DNA of 64,000 nucleotides, taken from assembly GCA_002786355.1 (NCBI GenBank), contig PGCO01000003.1, positions 1 to 64,000 on the forward strand, written 5' to 3'. The position numbers and the translations under genes were made by a program. Numbering within the stretch: position 1 is the stretch's first letter; the number at the start of each line of letters is the position of its first letter. Below the pieces are notes generated by a model. It did no database searches and was not told the origin of the DNA. It worked only from the letters and a program-made list of their open reading frames with translations. This DNA comes from Sediminibacterium sp. FEMGT703S (GTDB taxonomy: Bacteria > Bacteroidota > Bacteroidia > Chitinophagales > Chitinophagaceae). Of this stretch, positions 1 to 8,582 are shown in pieces.

Positions 1-70
1 CCAAAAATGTCAAACCTTTAACATCATTTAATCCAAGAATTAGGGGGTTAATACACATTCACACGAATAA

Positions 71-1183
71 ATGACTAAATTAGCAGTCGGGTTGAATTGC
101 AGGCAAAAACAATCATCTGAATTACTAAGTTTAATCAAAGTGGACAACTATATTTTCAAAGGGCACATCAAGTTACATTACTTAGTAATTGCTTTTGTTT
201 TTTCACTATTCGCATGTACAAAAAATCAACAAACTTCAATAACCCAAAACAGTGCTGACGAATTTAAGATTATTGGAAATAAAATATATAATTACAAAAA
301 TGCAATTCAATTAATTGGTTCAAATGCTTTTCACGTATTTGGTGCAGGCGGAAGTGATTTAAACAGCTGGAAATTAGATATAGCTAGAGAATTCATAGGT
401 AATGTAAAAGAAGTGCCGCTATCGGGATTTCCTATTCAAGATAGTAATGGTTCTTACTTACACTCTTTGCAAGCCATTGTTGATAGTAATCGTTCAAATA
501 AGAGAATAACAATTTTATGCCCTTTTCGATGGAATGGAATTGAAACAACAGATTTTACCGGAAAAATGCCGACTCAAACTTATTGGTGGAACGACTTTAA
601 AATTAAATTACAACAATGGGGTACTCATTTTAAAAATCAACCTGATGTTTGGATTGAAGTATGGAATGAACCATATAGATATGACCGAGCAGATGGATAT
701 ACTGATGATATATGGTTTAATGATATGAATGAACTTGTAAAAATTGTAAGAAATACAGGAAATAAAAATATAATTATGGTTCCCTGTGCAGAACAGGGTC
801 AAGACGAGAGTGTGTTAAATAATAAAGGATCTTTGTTTTTGAAGGATAAAATAAATATACTTTTCGATATACATGCGTATGAAAAATGGCTATTAGTTTC
901 AAATTCAGATATTAGCAATCGTTTACAGCAACTGAAACAAAATAATATACCTATAATCTTTGGAGAAATAGCTCCTTTAAATGCAGGGATACTAATGAAT
1001 ACAAAACCATTTTTAGACATTGCTTATACTAATGGATTATCAATTTGTGCTTGGGTCTGGAAATACGACAACAATGATGTAAATGCATTACTAAATGCAC
1101 CAGGATTACCAAATGACGTCAATAACTTTTATTGGGGAACTACCTTTAAGAAACTGAGCTCACAAACTCGAATAGAGTTTTAA
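71..1183 (+). CDS. Putative GH5-like (cellulase-superfamily) lipoprotein glycoside hydrolase
   Basis: A secreted glycosidase of clan GH-A type. WIEVWNEP supplies the acid/base glutamate (about E200), HAY near 268-270 fits the family, and IIFGEIAP supplies the likely nucleophile (about E299). A lipoprotein signal with lipobox LFAC (Cys49) sits near the N-terminus, so the enzyme is probably tethered to a membrane. The ATG at 71 puts about 35 residues before the hydrophobic stretch, which is long for a signal peptide; a GTG at 140 (residue 24) would give a normal one. The substrate cannot be told from sequence; beta-mannan or beta-glucan is possible. It stands alone, with no SusC/SusD or sugar-binding partner in view. 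The family call is fairly sure, the start is not. Confidence 0.75.
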   Translation: MTKLAVGLNCRQKQSSELLSLIKVDNYIFKGHIKLHYLVIAFVFSLFACTKNQQTSITQNSADEFKIIGNKIYNYKNAIQLIGSNAFHVFGAGGSDLNSWKLDIAREFIGNVKEVPLSGFPIQDSNGSYLHSLQAIVDSNRSNKRITILCPFRWNGIETTDFTGKMPTQTYWWNDFKIKLQQWGTHFKNQPDVWIEVWNEPYRYDRADGYTDDIWFNDMNELVKIVRNTGNKNIIMVPCAEQGQDESVLNNKGSLFLKDKINILFDIHAYEKWLLVSNSDISNRLQQLKQNNIPIIFGEIAPLNAGILMNTKPFLDIAYTNGLSICAWVWKYDNNDVNALLNAPGLPNDVNNFYWGTTFKKLSSQTRIEF

Positions 1184-1346
1184 GTATCCAAGCCAACTAT
1201 CGAAAAAATCCTTCCCTTCCCTACCCTGCGCATAGCTTATATGTATTGCCGTCATTCAGGTCATTAACAAAAAATTGATTTATATTGAATACCTGAATAT
1301 TAAATAAAAACGGTTTACCTTACATTCTAAATAAATTTAATACAAA

Positions 1347-2222
1347 ATGGCTTCAGGTTTTTTTGCAATTTTAGATGATATAGCTGCTTTAATGGATGAC
1401 GTTGCAATTACTGCTAAACTAGCTACTAAAAAAACAGCTGGAATACTAGGTGATGATTTGGCCGTTAATGCCGAAAAATCAACAGGCTTCGTATCGTCAA
1501 GAGAAATTCCTGTTTTGTGGGCAATTACAAAAGGTTCCTTTATTAACAAATTAATTATTGTACCAATCATTCTATTGCTGAATTTATTTCTGCCATCTGC
1601 AATTATAGTTATTCTTGTAATTGGGGGTTTTTACCTTGCTTATGAAGGGGTAGAAAAAATTGTAGAATACTTTTTTCATAAACATGAACCAGCAAAGCAA
1701 GAATTAGTTGGAGTTATTCAACAAGATGCTGAATTAGAAAAAACAAAAATAAAATCAGCAATAACCACTGATTTTATTCTGTCTATTGAAATAGTAATTA
1801 TTGCTTTAAGTACAGTATTAGACAAAACTTTAAGTTTACAAATTTTAACCCTAACAGTTGTTTCCATAATTGCTACCGTTGGAGTTTACGGTATAGTAGC
1901 ATTGGTTGTACGTATGGATGATTTTGGATTTAAGCTGATTGAAAAATCGAATAAAAAGGGCTTTATGAATACAATTGGCCTTTTGTTAGTAAAAGCCCTT
2001 CCTATTTTTATCAAAGCATTTTCCGTGATAGGAACTATTGCATTATTGCTTGTAGCGGGAGGAATTTTCACACACAATATTGAATATTTACACCATTTTT
2101 TTTCTGTATGGCCATCCATGTTAAAAGATTTGATTCTTGGAGTACTAGGTGGATTAGTTGTATTTGCATTGATAACTATCTCTAAAAGAGGGATTAAGTT
2201 ATTCCAAAAATTTACCAATTAA
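1347..2222 (+). CDS. DUF808 (YedI-type) inner-membrane protein
   Basis: The N-terminus MASGFFAILDDIAALMDDVA is the hallmark of the DUF808/YedI family, and 291 residues is close to E. coli YedI. Several hydrophobic segments follow (about 68-100, 145-190, 205-240 and 255-280), so it is a multi-pass membrane protein. Its biochemical role is not established. It lies 71 bp upstream of the P-type ATPase on the same strand, but a palindrome in the gap suggests the ATPase has its own control. The ATG start fits the family N-terminus exactly. Confidence 0.9.
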   Translation: MASGFFAILDDIAALMDDVAITAKLATKKTAGILGDDLAVNAEKSTGFVSSREIPVLWAITKGSFINKLIIVPIILLLNLFLPSAIIVILVIGGFYLAYEGVEKIVEYFFHKHEPAKQELVGVIQQDAELEKTKIKSAITTDFILSIEIVIIALSTVLDKTLSLQILTLTVVSIIATVGVYGIVALVVRMDDFGFKLIEKSNKKGFMNTIGLLLVKALPIFIKAFSVIGTIALLLVAGGIFTHNIEYLHHFFSVWPSMLKDLILGVLGGLVVFALITISKRGIKLFQKFTN

Positions 2223-2252
2223 ATATAATTTCTGTGAAATGGTTAATCCTAG

Positions 2253-2268
2253 TGTAAACTTGTTTACA
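2253..2268. promoter_or_regulatory. 16-bp palindrome upstream of P-type ATPase (candidate operator)
   Basis: TGTAAAC-TT-GTTTACA is a perfect inverted repeat with 7-bp arms and a 2-bp spacer, ending 25 bp before the ATPase start codon. Its size and position suit a site for a dimeric repressor. There is no T-run after it, so it is not a terminator. No regulator gene is adjacent, so the binding protein is unknown. Confidence 0.45.
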
Positions 2269-2293
2269 ACCATATATTAATGCTTTAATTTCT

Positions 2294-4882
2294 ATGAACT
2301 ATCATTTCTTATCCATTTCAGAAAATTTTCAACTTCTTAATACTAGTAAGCAAGGTTTGCATCATTCTGAAGCAGAAGAACGATTAAGCCAATTCGGGAA
2401 AAACGTACTTGCCGAAAAAAAGAAAGCTTCGGTATTTATTCTTTTCCTTCACCAGTTTAAGGATGTAATGATCCTAATATTACTCTTAGCTGCATTAATT
2501 TCTTATATAATTAGCGATATAAAAGATGCTATTGTTATTTTAATCATTGTCTTACTTAATGCCATTATTGGATTTGTTCAGGAATACCGTGCCGAAAAAG
2601 CTATGGCAGCATTAAAAAAAATGACTGCCTTTAATGCAACTGTTCGCAGAAGTGGAAATATGATGCAACTGCCTGCTTCAGAAATTGTACCAGGTGACAT
2701 TATAATTCTTGAAGCTGGCATGTCAGTACCGGCAGATATTCGTCTTACTGAAACATATGCGCTAAAAATAGAAGAAGCTTCCTTAACCGGTGAGTCTAAC
2801 GCAGTAGAAAAAACCACGGAAGCAATGACTACTGAAAACCCACCACTTGGCGATCGACTAAATATGGCGTACAAAACGACTATTGTTACCTATGGTCGGG
2901 CTGAAGGAATTGTAGTATCAACTGGAATGAATACCGAAATTGGTCGGATCGCTAAACTGCTTCAAGAAGAAGAATCAAAAACTCCATTGCAAAAGAGATT
3001 GACTGATTTTGGAAAAAAATTATCTATAATCGTTCTATTTATTTGTGCTTTAATTTATACAGTAGGGTTACTACGTGGGGAAGATCCTATCAAAATGTTG
3101 CTTACTGCTATCTCCGTTGCTGTAGCTGCTATTCCAGAAGCATTACCCGCAGTAATAACCATTTCTTTAGCCCTTGGTGCAAGTCGAATGGTTCGCAAAA
3201 ATGCACTCATCAGAAAACTACCTGCAGTTGAAACATTAGGCTCGGTTACTTATATCTGTTCGGATAAAACGGGTACAATCACACAAAATAAAATGACTGT
3301 GATGGATATTTGGCTTTCGCCAAAAGCAGACCCAATGTATGATTTTTCACCAGAGAAAATCATGCTTTTGGCAATGGAACTCAATCACGATGTTATTGTA
3401 GACGAAACCAAACAACTAAAAGGTGATCCAACCGAAATTGCTTTGGTAGAATATACAAGAAAAAGTAAAGACTATAATAAGGAATGGATTGCTGATTATA
3501 AGCGTATGCATGAATTACCTTTTGATTCGGTGCGTAAGCAAATGACCACTATTCACCCATTTGAAGGGAAATGGCTTATTATCACTAAAGGAGCTATAGA
3601 AAGTGTTTTAAGTAGTTGTAATAATACAATTTCAGAAGAGATCAATTCAGCTACTATAAATTATGCCCAACAAGGAAAAAGAGTGTTGGCTTATGCCGGA
3701 AAACTTGTTGAAGAATTACCTGCATCCATTTCTATTGAAACTATTGAAACTGACTTGAAATTTATTGGCTTAGTTGCCATGATTGACCCGCCAAGAATTG
3801 AAGTTATTCAAGCTATTGCGGATTGCCATACAGCAGGTATTACACCAGTAATGATTACTGGAGACCACCCTGTTACTGCAAAAGCAATTGCTACTGAAAC
3901 AGGCATTCTTAGGCATTCAATGGATAGAGTAATTACTGGTGCTGAACTTTCAGATTTTTCAGACGATGAATTTGAAAAGGAAATTGAATACATAAAAGTG
4001 TATGCACGTGTGTCGCCTGAACAAAAACTGAATATCGTAAAAGCACTTCAAAATAAAAATCATTTTGTTGCAATGACTGGAGATGGAGTGAATGATGCGC
4101 CGGCTTTGAAAAGAGCTAATATTGGTATTGCAATGGGAATTACAGGTACTGATGTTTCAAAAGAAGCTGCTCATATGATTTTGTTGGATGATAATTTTGC
4201 AACGATTATTCGTGCCGTGAAAGAAGGCCGAAGAATATTTGATAATATCCTGAAGTTTATTAAATATAGTATTACTGGCAACTCTGGTAAAATATGGACA
4301 ATATTTCTAGCTCCATTAATTGGCTTGCCAATTCCACTTCTTCCTATTCAGATTCTTTGGTTAAACCTTGTTACTGACGGTCTGCCTGGTCTTGCATTTG
4401 CAGCGGAACCTGCTGAAAATAATATTTTGCAACGAAAGCCTCGAAGACCAAATGATAGTATATTTTCAAACGGAGCTGGATTTCAGATTCTTTGGGTTGG
4501 TTTGTTGATGGGTGGGATTAGTATTGGTGCTCAAGCATGGGCAATTCATATTGGTAATGAGAAATGGATGACTATGGTATTTACTATTTTAAGTATTTCT
4601 CAAATGGGTCAGGCCATGGCTAGCCGTAGCAATTGGAACTCATTATTCAGTCAAGGTATTTTGGGAAACAAACAATTGGTAGGAGCTGTTCTGTTAACAT
4701 TTGTGTTGCAAATGGCAGTCATTTATATACCTTTTTTACAAGACATTTTCAGTACACAATCTTTGACAGTTATTGAACTATTGACTTGTGTTGGGCTATC
4801 AAGTATTGTTTTTTGGGCAGTAGAAACTGAAAAATGGATTAAACGAAGAAAATCAATTAGCTCAAATATTGAGAGACAATAA
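2294..4882 (+). CDS. Cation-transporting P-type ATPase, P2A (Ca2+-ATPase) type
   Basis: An ATP-driven cation pump of 862 residues. Visible landmarks: actuator loop LTGES (about 164-168), PEALP in TM4 (E282), phosphorylation site DKTGT (D324), hinge MITGDHPVTAK (about 520-530), MTGDGVNDAP (about 594-603), and NLVTDGLP in TM6 (N691, T694, D695). These match SERCA/PacL pumps, including the TM4 Glu and TM6 Asn/Thr/Asp of Ca2+ site II. At the SERCA site-I position (SNVGE) this protein reads GNSGK, with Lys666 for the glutamate, so it probably carries one ion per cycle or has another specificity. Ca2+ export is the best guess; Mn2+ or another cation is possible. It is preceded by a palindromic operator candidate. 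Confidence 0.88.
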   Translation: MNYHFLSISENFQLLNTSKQGLHHSEAEERLSQFGKNVLAEKKKASVFILFLHQFKDVMILILLLAALISYIISDIKDAIVILIIVLLNAIIGFVQEYRAEKAMAALKKMTAFNATVRRSGNMMQLPASEIVPGDIIILEAGMSVPADIRLTETYALKIEEASLTGESNAVEKTTEAMTTENPPLGDRLNMAYKTTIVTYGRAEGIVVSTGMNTEIGRIAKLLQEEESKTPLQKRLTDFGKKLSIIVLFICALIYTVGLLRGEDPIKMLLTAISVAVAAIPEALPAVITISLALGASRMVRKNALIRKLPAVETLGSVTYICSDKTGTITQNKMTVMDIWLSPKADPMYDFSPEKIMLLAMELNHDVIVDETKQLKGDPTEIALVEYTRKSKDYNKEWIADYKRMHELPFDSVRKQMTTIHPFEGKWLIITKGAIESVLSSCNNTISEEINSATINYAQQGKRVLAYAGKLVEELPASISIETIETDLKFIGLVAMIDPPRIEVIQAIADCHTAGITPVMITGDHPVTAKAIATETGILRHSMDRVITGAELSDFSDDEFEKEIEYIKVYARVSPEQKLNIVKALQNKNHFVAMTGDGVNDAPALKRANIGIAMGITGTDVSKEAAHMILLDDNFATIIRAVKEGRRIFDNILKFIKYSITGNSGKIWTIFLAPLIGLPIPLLPIQILWLNLVTDGLPGLAFAAEPAENNILQRKPRRPNDSIFSNGAGFQILWVGLLMGGISIGAQAWAIHIGNEKWMTMVFTILSISQMGQAMASRSNWNSLFSQGILGNKQLVGAVLLTFVLQMAVIYIPFLQDIFSTQSLTVIELLTCVGLSSIVFWAVETEKWIKRRKSISSNIERQ

Positions 4883-4974
4883 TACCATAAAACGAAATCC
4901 CAATGGGGTAAATCATAAAAATTACTTGCAAGACAAAATAAAATAGGCTAGTCCATAACTTCATAAAACACACA

Positions 4975-5772
4975 ATGACAAATACAAAAGACAACGTTGT
5001 TTGGATAACTGGCGCATCTTCTGGTATTGGCAAAGCAATGGCCTTTGAATGGGCAAGATTAGGATATAAAGTGGTGCTTTCTGCTAGACGTAAAGAATTT
5101 CTAGATGTTATTGCGCTTGAGATTAAGAATACTGGTGGAGAAGCATTGGTAGTTCCTGTTGATATTTTGGAAGAACAATCAATCGAAAATGCAGTTCAAA
5201 ATATTCTAACTAATTTGGGTAGATTAGATATTGTAGTGGCTAATGCAGGATTTGGTGTTTTTGGAAGTATAGAAAAGTTAACAGCAAAAGAATGGAACAG
5301 GCAATTACAAGGTAATGTGATTGGTTTAGCATTAACTGTAAAATATGCACTTCCCTATTTGAAATTAACCCAAGGTCGCATTGGTTTAGTAGGCAGTGTA
5401 GGCGCTTTCCTTCCTAACCCTTATGTTGGAGCCTATGGGGCTTCAAAAGCTGCAGTGCATTCAATTGGACTGACCTTGCAAGTTGAATTAATGGGTACAG
5501 GGGTGAGTTGCACTACCATTCATCCTGGATTTGTGGTGTCGGAAATTGCTAGGGTTGATAATGAAGGCCAGTGGCATCCGGATCGTTGGGATCCACGTCC
5601 ATCCAAATTAATGTGGCCAACAGATAAAGCTGCAAAAGTCATGGTGAAAGCTATCATTAATCGAAAAAGAAACTATGTTTTTACCATCCATGGCAGAGTT
5701 TTTGTTTGGTTGCAACATTGGTTCCCTAACTTAGTAAGAGCAATCATTTCAAAAGGCCCCAAACCGGAATAA
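4975..5772 (+). CDS. SDR family NAD(P)-dependent oxidoreductase
   Basis: A classical short-chain dehydrogenase of 265 residues. It has the cofactor motif TGASSGIGKA (about 13-22), the NAG motif NAGFGVFG (about 90-97) and an active site with Ser in VGSVGA and Tyr/Lys in YGASKAAVHS. The basic residues after beta-strand 2 (SARRKEF) hint at NADP(H). It is followed at 22 bp by two VOC genes on the same strand, so the three may be co-transcribed. The substrate cannot be inferred. Confidence 0.85.
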   Translation: MTNTKDNVVWITGASSGIGKAMAFEWARLGYKVVLSARRKEFLDVIALEIKNTGGEALVVPVDILEEQSIENAVQNILTNLGRLDIVVANAGFGVFGSIEKLTAKEWNRQLQGNVIGLALTVKYALPYLKLTQGRIGLVGSVGAFLPNPYVGAYGASKAAVHSIGLTLQVELMGTGVSCTTIHPGFVVSEIARVDNEGQWHPDRWDPRPSKLMWPTDKAAKVMVKAIINRKRNYVFTIHGRVFVWLQHWFPNLVRAIISKGPKPE

Positions 5773-5794
5773 TTTTTTTTAAAAAATCACCCAT

Positions 5795-6232
5795 ATGGCA
5801 TTAATCAACCCCCATATTAACTTCAATGGAAATGCCGAAGAAGCATTTAATTTTTATAAATCAGTTTTTGGAGGAGAGTTCGTCAAAGTAATGCGATTTA
5901 AAGACTTCGCAAGTGCTGATTTTCAGGTTGCAGAACATGAAGCCAATAAGATAATGCACATTGCTTTACCCATTGGTAAAAATGTTTTAATGGCCAATGA
6001 TGTTCCTGAAATTCTAGGAAAAACAAATGAAAATGAAAACAGAAGTAAAATATCAATAAGTGCGGAGAGTAAAGCAGAAGCCGATCATTTATTTAACGGC
6101 CTTTCTGAAGGTGGACAAATTGAAATGCCCATATCAGATAGCCCTTGGGGCTCCTACTTTGGTATGTTTAGAGATAAATACGGTATTGAATGGATGGTAG
6201 ATTTTGACTCAAACTATAAAGGAAAAATTTAA
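5795..6232 (+). CDS. VOC family protein, PhnB-like
   Basis: A small protein of the vicinal oxygen chelate fold. The N-terminus MALINPHINFNGNAEEAFNFY and the closing segment SPWGSYFGMFRDKYGIEWM are typical of the PhnB/3-demethylubiquinone methyltransferase-like branch (COG2764). At 145 residues it is a single-module member that would work as a dimer. Members bind diverse small molecules, and I cannot assign a reaction. It lies 22 bp after the SDR and 3 bp before another VOC gene, so probably in one operon. Confidence 0.85.
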   Translation: MALINPHINFNGNAEEAFNFYKSVFGGEFVKVMRFKDFASADFQVAEHEANKIMHIALPIGKNVLMANDVPEILGKTNENENRSKISISAESKAEADHLFNGLSEGGQIEMPISDSPWGSYFGMFRDKYGIEWMVDFDSNYKGKI

Positions 6233-6235
6233 CCA

Positions 6236-6643
6236 ATGAACCAATACCTAGCACATATTGCAATCGTTGTAAAGGACTACGACGAAGCCATTGCGTTCTA
6301 TACGCAGAAACTACATTTTGAATTAATTGAAGACACTGTTTTAAGTGAAACTAAGCGATGGGTAAAAGTAAAGCCAAAGGGGTCAACCGAATGTTGCTTA
6401 CTATTAGCCAAAGCAGCCAATGATGAGCAAAAGAGTAGAATTGGTAATCAAACAGGGGGAAGAGTTTTTTTATTTCTTTATACTGATGATTTCACAAGAG
6501 ATTACCAGAATCTAATTGATATGGAAATCAAAATAATTAGAGAACCAAGTCATGAAGATTATGGAAGAGTTGCTGTTTTTGAAGACTTATATGGAAATCT
6601 TTGGGACTTAATTCAACCAACACTACCCCACCGCTCTATCTAA
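6236..6643 (+). CDS. VOC (glyoxalase/bleomycin-resistance) family protein
   Basis: A 135-residue single-module VOC protein with the betaalphabetabetabeta pattern; AIVVKDYDEAIAFY opens it and FEDLYGNLWDLIQP closes it. By eye it is about three-quarters identical to the first 128 residues of the VOC-bPH2 fusion at 14629, including the block WVKVKPKG and the run SRIGNQTGGRVFLFL. The ligand is unknown. Its 3' end overlaps the oppositely oriented fucose dehydrogenase gene by 21 bp, so it marks one edge of the fucose operon. Confidence 0.85.
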   Translation: MNQYLAHIAIVVKDYDEAIAFYTQKLHFELIEDTVLSETKRWVKVKPKGSTECCLLLAKAANDEQKSRIGNQTGGRVFLFLYTDDFTRDYQNLIDMEIKIIREPSHEDYGRVAVFEDLYGNLWDLIQPTLPHRSI

Positions 6644-7405
6644 ATGCGTGTACCCACCATCTACATGAATCAACTGACCAGTTGTATGTGAAGACTTTTC
6701 TGATAGAAGAAAAGCAACCATATTGGCAATTTCCTCTGCAGTTGTCATGCGTTGACCAAGTGGGATTTTATTGGTAATCATTTTTAATTGCTCTTCCGGA
6801 TGATCAAATGTTTTTATCCAAGATTCATACAGAGGGGTAAAACATTCCGCAACAATGACTGCGTTCACCCTGATTCCATATTGTAGTAATTCTACTGCCC
6901 ACTCTCTTGTTAGCGCATTCCTTCCCCCATTTGATGCTGCATAAGCAGAAGTATTCCCTTGACCAGTTTCCGCGGTTTTAGAGCCAATATTTACAATAGC
7001 CCCAGCTGATTTTTTCAATGCTGGCAATGCATATTGCGCCATTAAATAATAATGCACTAAGTTTTTATGCAAGGATTCCATAAACGATTCATAGTTCCCA
7101 TTCTCTAATCCCACTCCGTCATTCACCCCTGCATTATTTACTAATCCGTCAATTTTACCAGCAATCACTAGTACTTCATTTATAGCTCTCTCACAATCAA
7201 CTGGATTGGTTAGCTCTGCAGTTATAAAATATGCTTGTCCATTGGCTGAGTGTATTGCAGCAACAGCAGCTTGATTATCCGCTTCACTCCTACCAATAAT
7301 AATAGGGATTGCTCCCTCCGAAGCCAATACTTTAGCAATTCCAAATCCAATTCCTTTTGCACCGCCTGTTACAATAATTGATTTTCCTTTTAGCTGTAAA
7401 TCCAT
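6623..7405 (-). CDS. SDR family, probable L-fucose dehydrogenase (catalytic Lys replaced by Asn)
   Basis: Predicted to oxidise L-fucose to L-fucono-lactone with NAD(P)+, the first step of the non-phosphorylating route. The cofactor motif TGGAKGIG (13-20), NNAG (90-93) and the family-typical NDGVGLE and TPLYESWI segments are present. The catalytic Ser142 and Tyr155 are in place, but the SDR lysine four residues after the Tyr is Asn159 (YAASN, codon aat). Either this subfamily works differently or activity is reduced. It is the last gene of the operon, 8 bp after the lactonase. Its role is inferred from family resemblance and the complete pathway around it. Confidence 0.78.
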   Translation of the reverse strand: MDLQLKGKSIIVTGGAKGIGFGIAKVLASEGAIPIIIGRSEADNQAAVAAIHSANGQAYFITAELTNPVDCERAINEVLVIAGKIDGLVNNAGVNDGVGLENGNYESFMESLHKNLVHYYLMAQYALPALKKSAGAIVNIGSKTAETGQGNTSAYAASNGGRNALTREWAVELLQYGIRVNAVIVAECFTPLYESWIKTFDHPEEQLKMITNKIPLGQRMTTAEEIANMVAFLLSEKSSHTTGQLIHVDGGYTHLDRAVG

Positions 7406-7413
7406 ATAGCAAT

Positions 7414-8241
7414 TTATAGATTATAAAATTGAATTGCGTTCAACCCAAATATTTTCGCTTGATTTTCCATTGAATGTTTCGCAAAATTTTGTTCCACTAT
7501 ACTAGTCACTTCCGTGTAAGAACCTCCTAATAAACAAACGGGCCAATCACTTCCAAACATCAACCGATCTACTCCAAATGTTGCTGTTACCACATCCAAG
7601 CAATACGTAAAATCTTGAACACGCCAATTATTCCAATCAGCTTCCGTTACTAAACCAGACACTTTGCAATAAACATTTTGATGATTCGCAATTGCCCTTA
7701 TTCCTTTTTCCCATTCTATAAATTCAGTTTTTTTAAAATCAGGTTTGGCTAGATGATCAATTACAAATGGTTGAGAAGGAAATTGTTCAACCAAAGCTTT
7801 TGCAAAAGGTAAATGTTTGGGCAAAATCAATAGGTCATACGTGAAATGGTAATTAGCCAATTGTGAGATACCTCTACAAAAATCGGCGCGGAGTAAAAAA
7901 TCATCCGCAGGTTCGGCTTGTACAATATGGCGAAATCCTTTTAGCTTTTTAAACGCTGCATAATGTGACAATCTATCTGAAATATTTTCAGCACACAAAT
8001 CAATCCAACCTACGACGCCTTTAATAAAATCATTATCCGATGCCAATTGCAAAAGAAAATTAGTTTCTGTTTCACTTTGATCAGCTTGTACCGCAACAAC
8101 TCCATCAAAATTATTTTCTTGAATAACTCCCAATAAATCATCAGGCATAAAATCTCGCTGAATTATCTGCATCTCATTGGTAATCCAAGCATCTTTAATT
8201 GGATGGAACTTCCAAAAATGTTGATGGCTATCTATTCTCAT
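7414..8241 (-). CDS. Amidohydrolase family protein, probable L-fucono-1,5-lactonase
   Basis: Predicted to hydrolyse L-fuconolactone to L-fuconate. It belongs to the COG3618 branch of the amidohydrolase superfamily. Metal/active-site residues are visible: HxH at H6/H8 (DSHQHFW), H163 in IDHLAKP and D232 in MFGSDWPVC. At 275 residues it has the family's normal length and no signal peptide, so it is cytoplasmic. Its start overlaps the stop of the mutarotase gene by 4 bp, implying translational coupling. Rhamnono- or galactono-lactonase would be the alternative; the fucosidase and FucP neighbours favour fucose. Confidence 0.85.
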   Translation of the reverse strand: MRIDSHQHFWKFHPIKDAWITNEMQIIQRDFMPDDLLGVIQENNFDGVVAVQADQSETETNFLLQLASDNDFIKGVVGWIDLCAENISDRLSHYAAFKKLKGFRHIVQAEPADDFLLRADFCRGISQLANYHFTYDLLILPKHLPFAKALVEQFPSQPFVIDHLAKPDFKKTEFIEWEKGIRAIANHQNVYCKVSGLVTEADWNNWRVQDFTYCLDVVTATFGVDRLMFGSDWPVCLLGGSYTEVTSIVEQNFAKHSMENQAKIFGLNAIQFYNL

Positions 8242-8576
8242 GGCAGTTCAAATATTTTTTTCATCAACATCCATTTCTCCCCTTGCTTTGCCCATGGTAA
8301 TGCCTGCTGAAACTTCCACATCAACTGCTCCCATTCCTGCACTTTTTCATTACTAGCATCCATCATTGCTTTTTTCTCAAACGAAAATGTTTCGTCTGCT
8401 TCAATAATCATGAACAAACGATTGCCCACACAATAAATATTCAACAAATGAATCCCAGCATCTTTTATACTTTGAATCACTTCAGGCCAAACTGATTGGT
8501 GATGGGCTTTATAATCAGCGATCAAAGCTTCGTCATCAACTAAATCTAACGCCAAACAAAATTGCTGTATAGCCAT
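8238..8576 (-). CDS. L-rhamnose mutarotase family protein, probable L-fucose mutarotase
   Basis: A 112-residue cytoplasmic protein of the RhaM/YiiL-like family (DUF718). Typical segments are the N-terminal FCLALDLVDD, the HHQSVWPEV stretch (about 25-33) and the C-terminal MWKFQQALPWAKQGEKW. It would speed interconversion of the sugar anomers so that the dehydrogenase gets its preferred form. Although the family was named for rhamnose, this copy sits in a fucose operon, between the lactonase (4-bp overlap) and the FAH hydrolase (6-bp gap). Confidence 0.85.
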   Translation of the reverse strand: MAIQQFCLALDLVDDEALIADYKAHHQSVWPEVIQSIKDAGIHLLNIYCVGNRLFMIIEADETFSFEKKAMMDASNEKVQEWEQLMWKFQQALPWAKQGEKWMLMKKIFELP

Positions 8577-8582
8577 GATTCA

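Noticed and set aside
1184-1346. Intergenic stretch after the GH5-like gene as an RNA gene or terminator
   Set aside because: No stable stem with a T-run or tRNA-like cloverleaf was found in these 163 bases.
2578-2874. 98-residue minus-strand ORF inside the P-type ATPase gene
   Set aside because: It is a shadow of the coding frame with no recognisable domain or promoter; the same applies to 799-1020, 1886-2218, 43917-44240 and other antisense ORFs.
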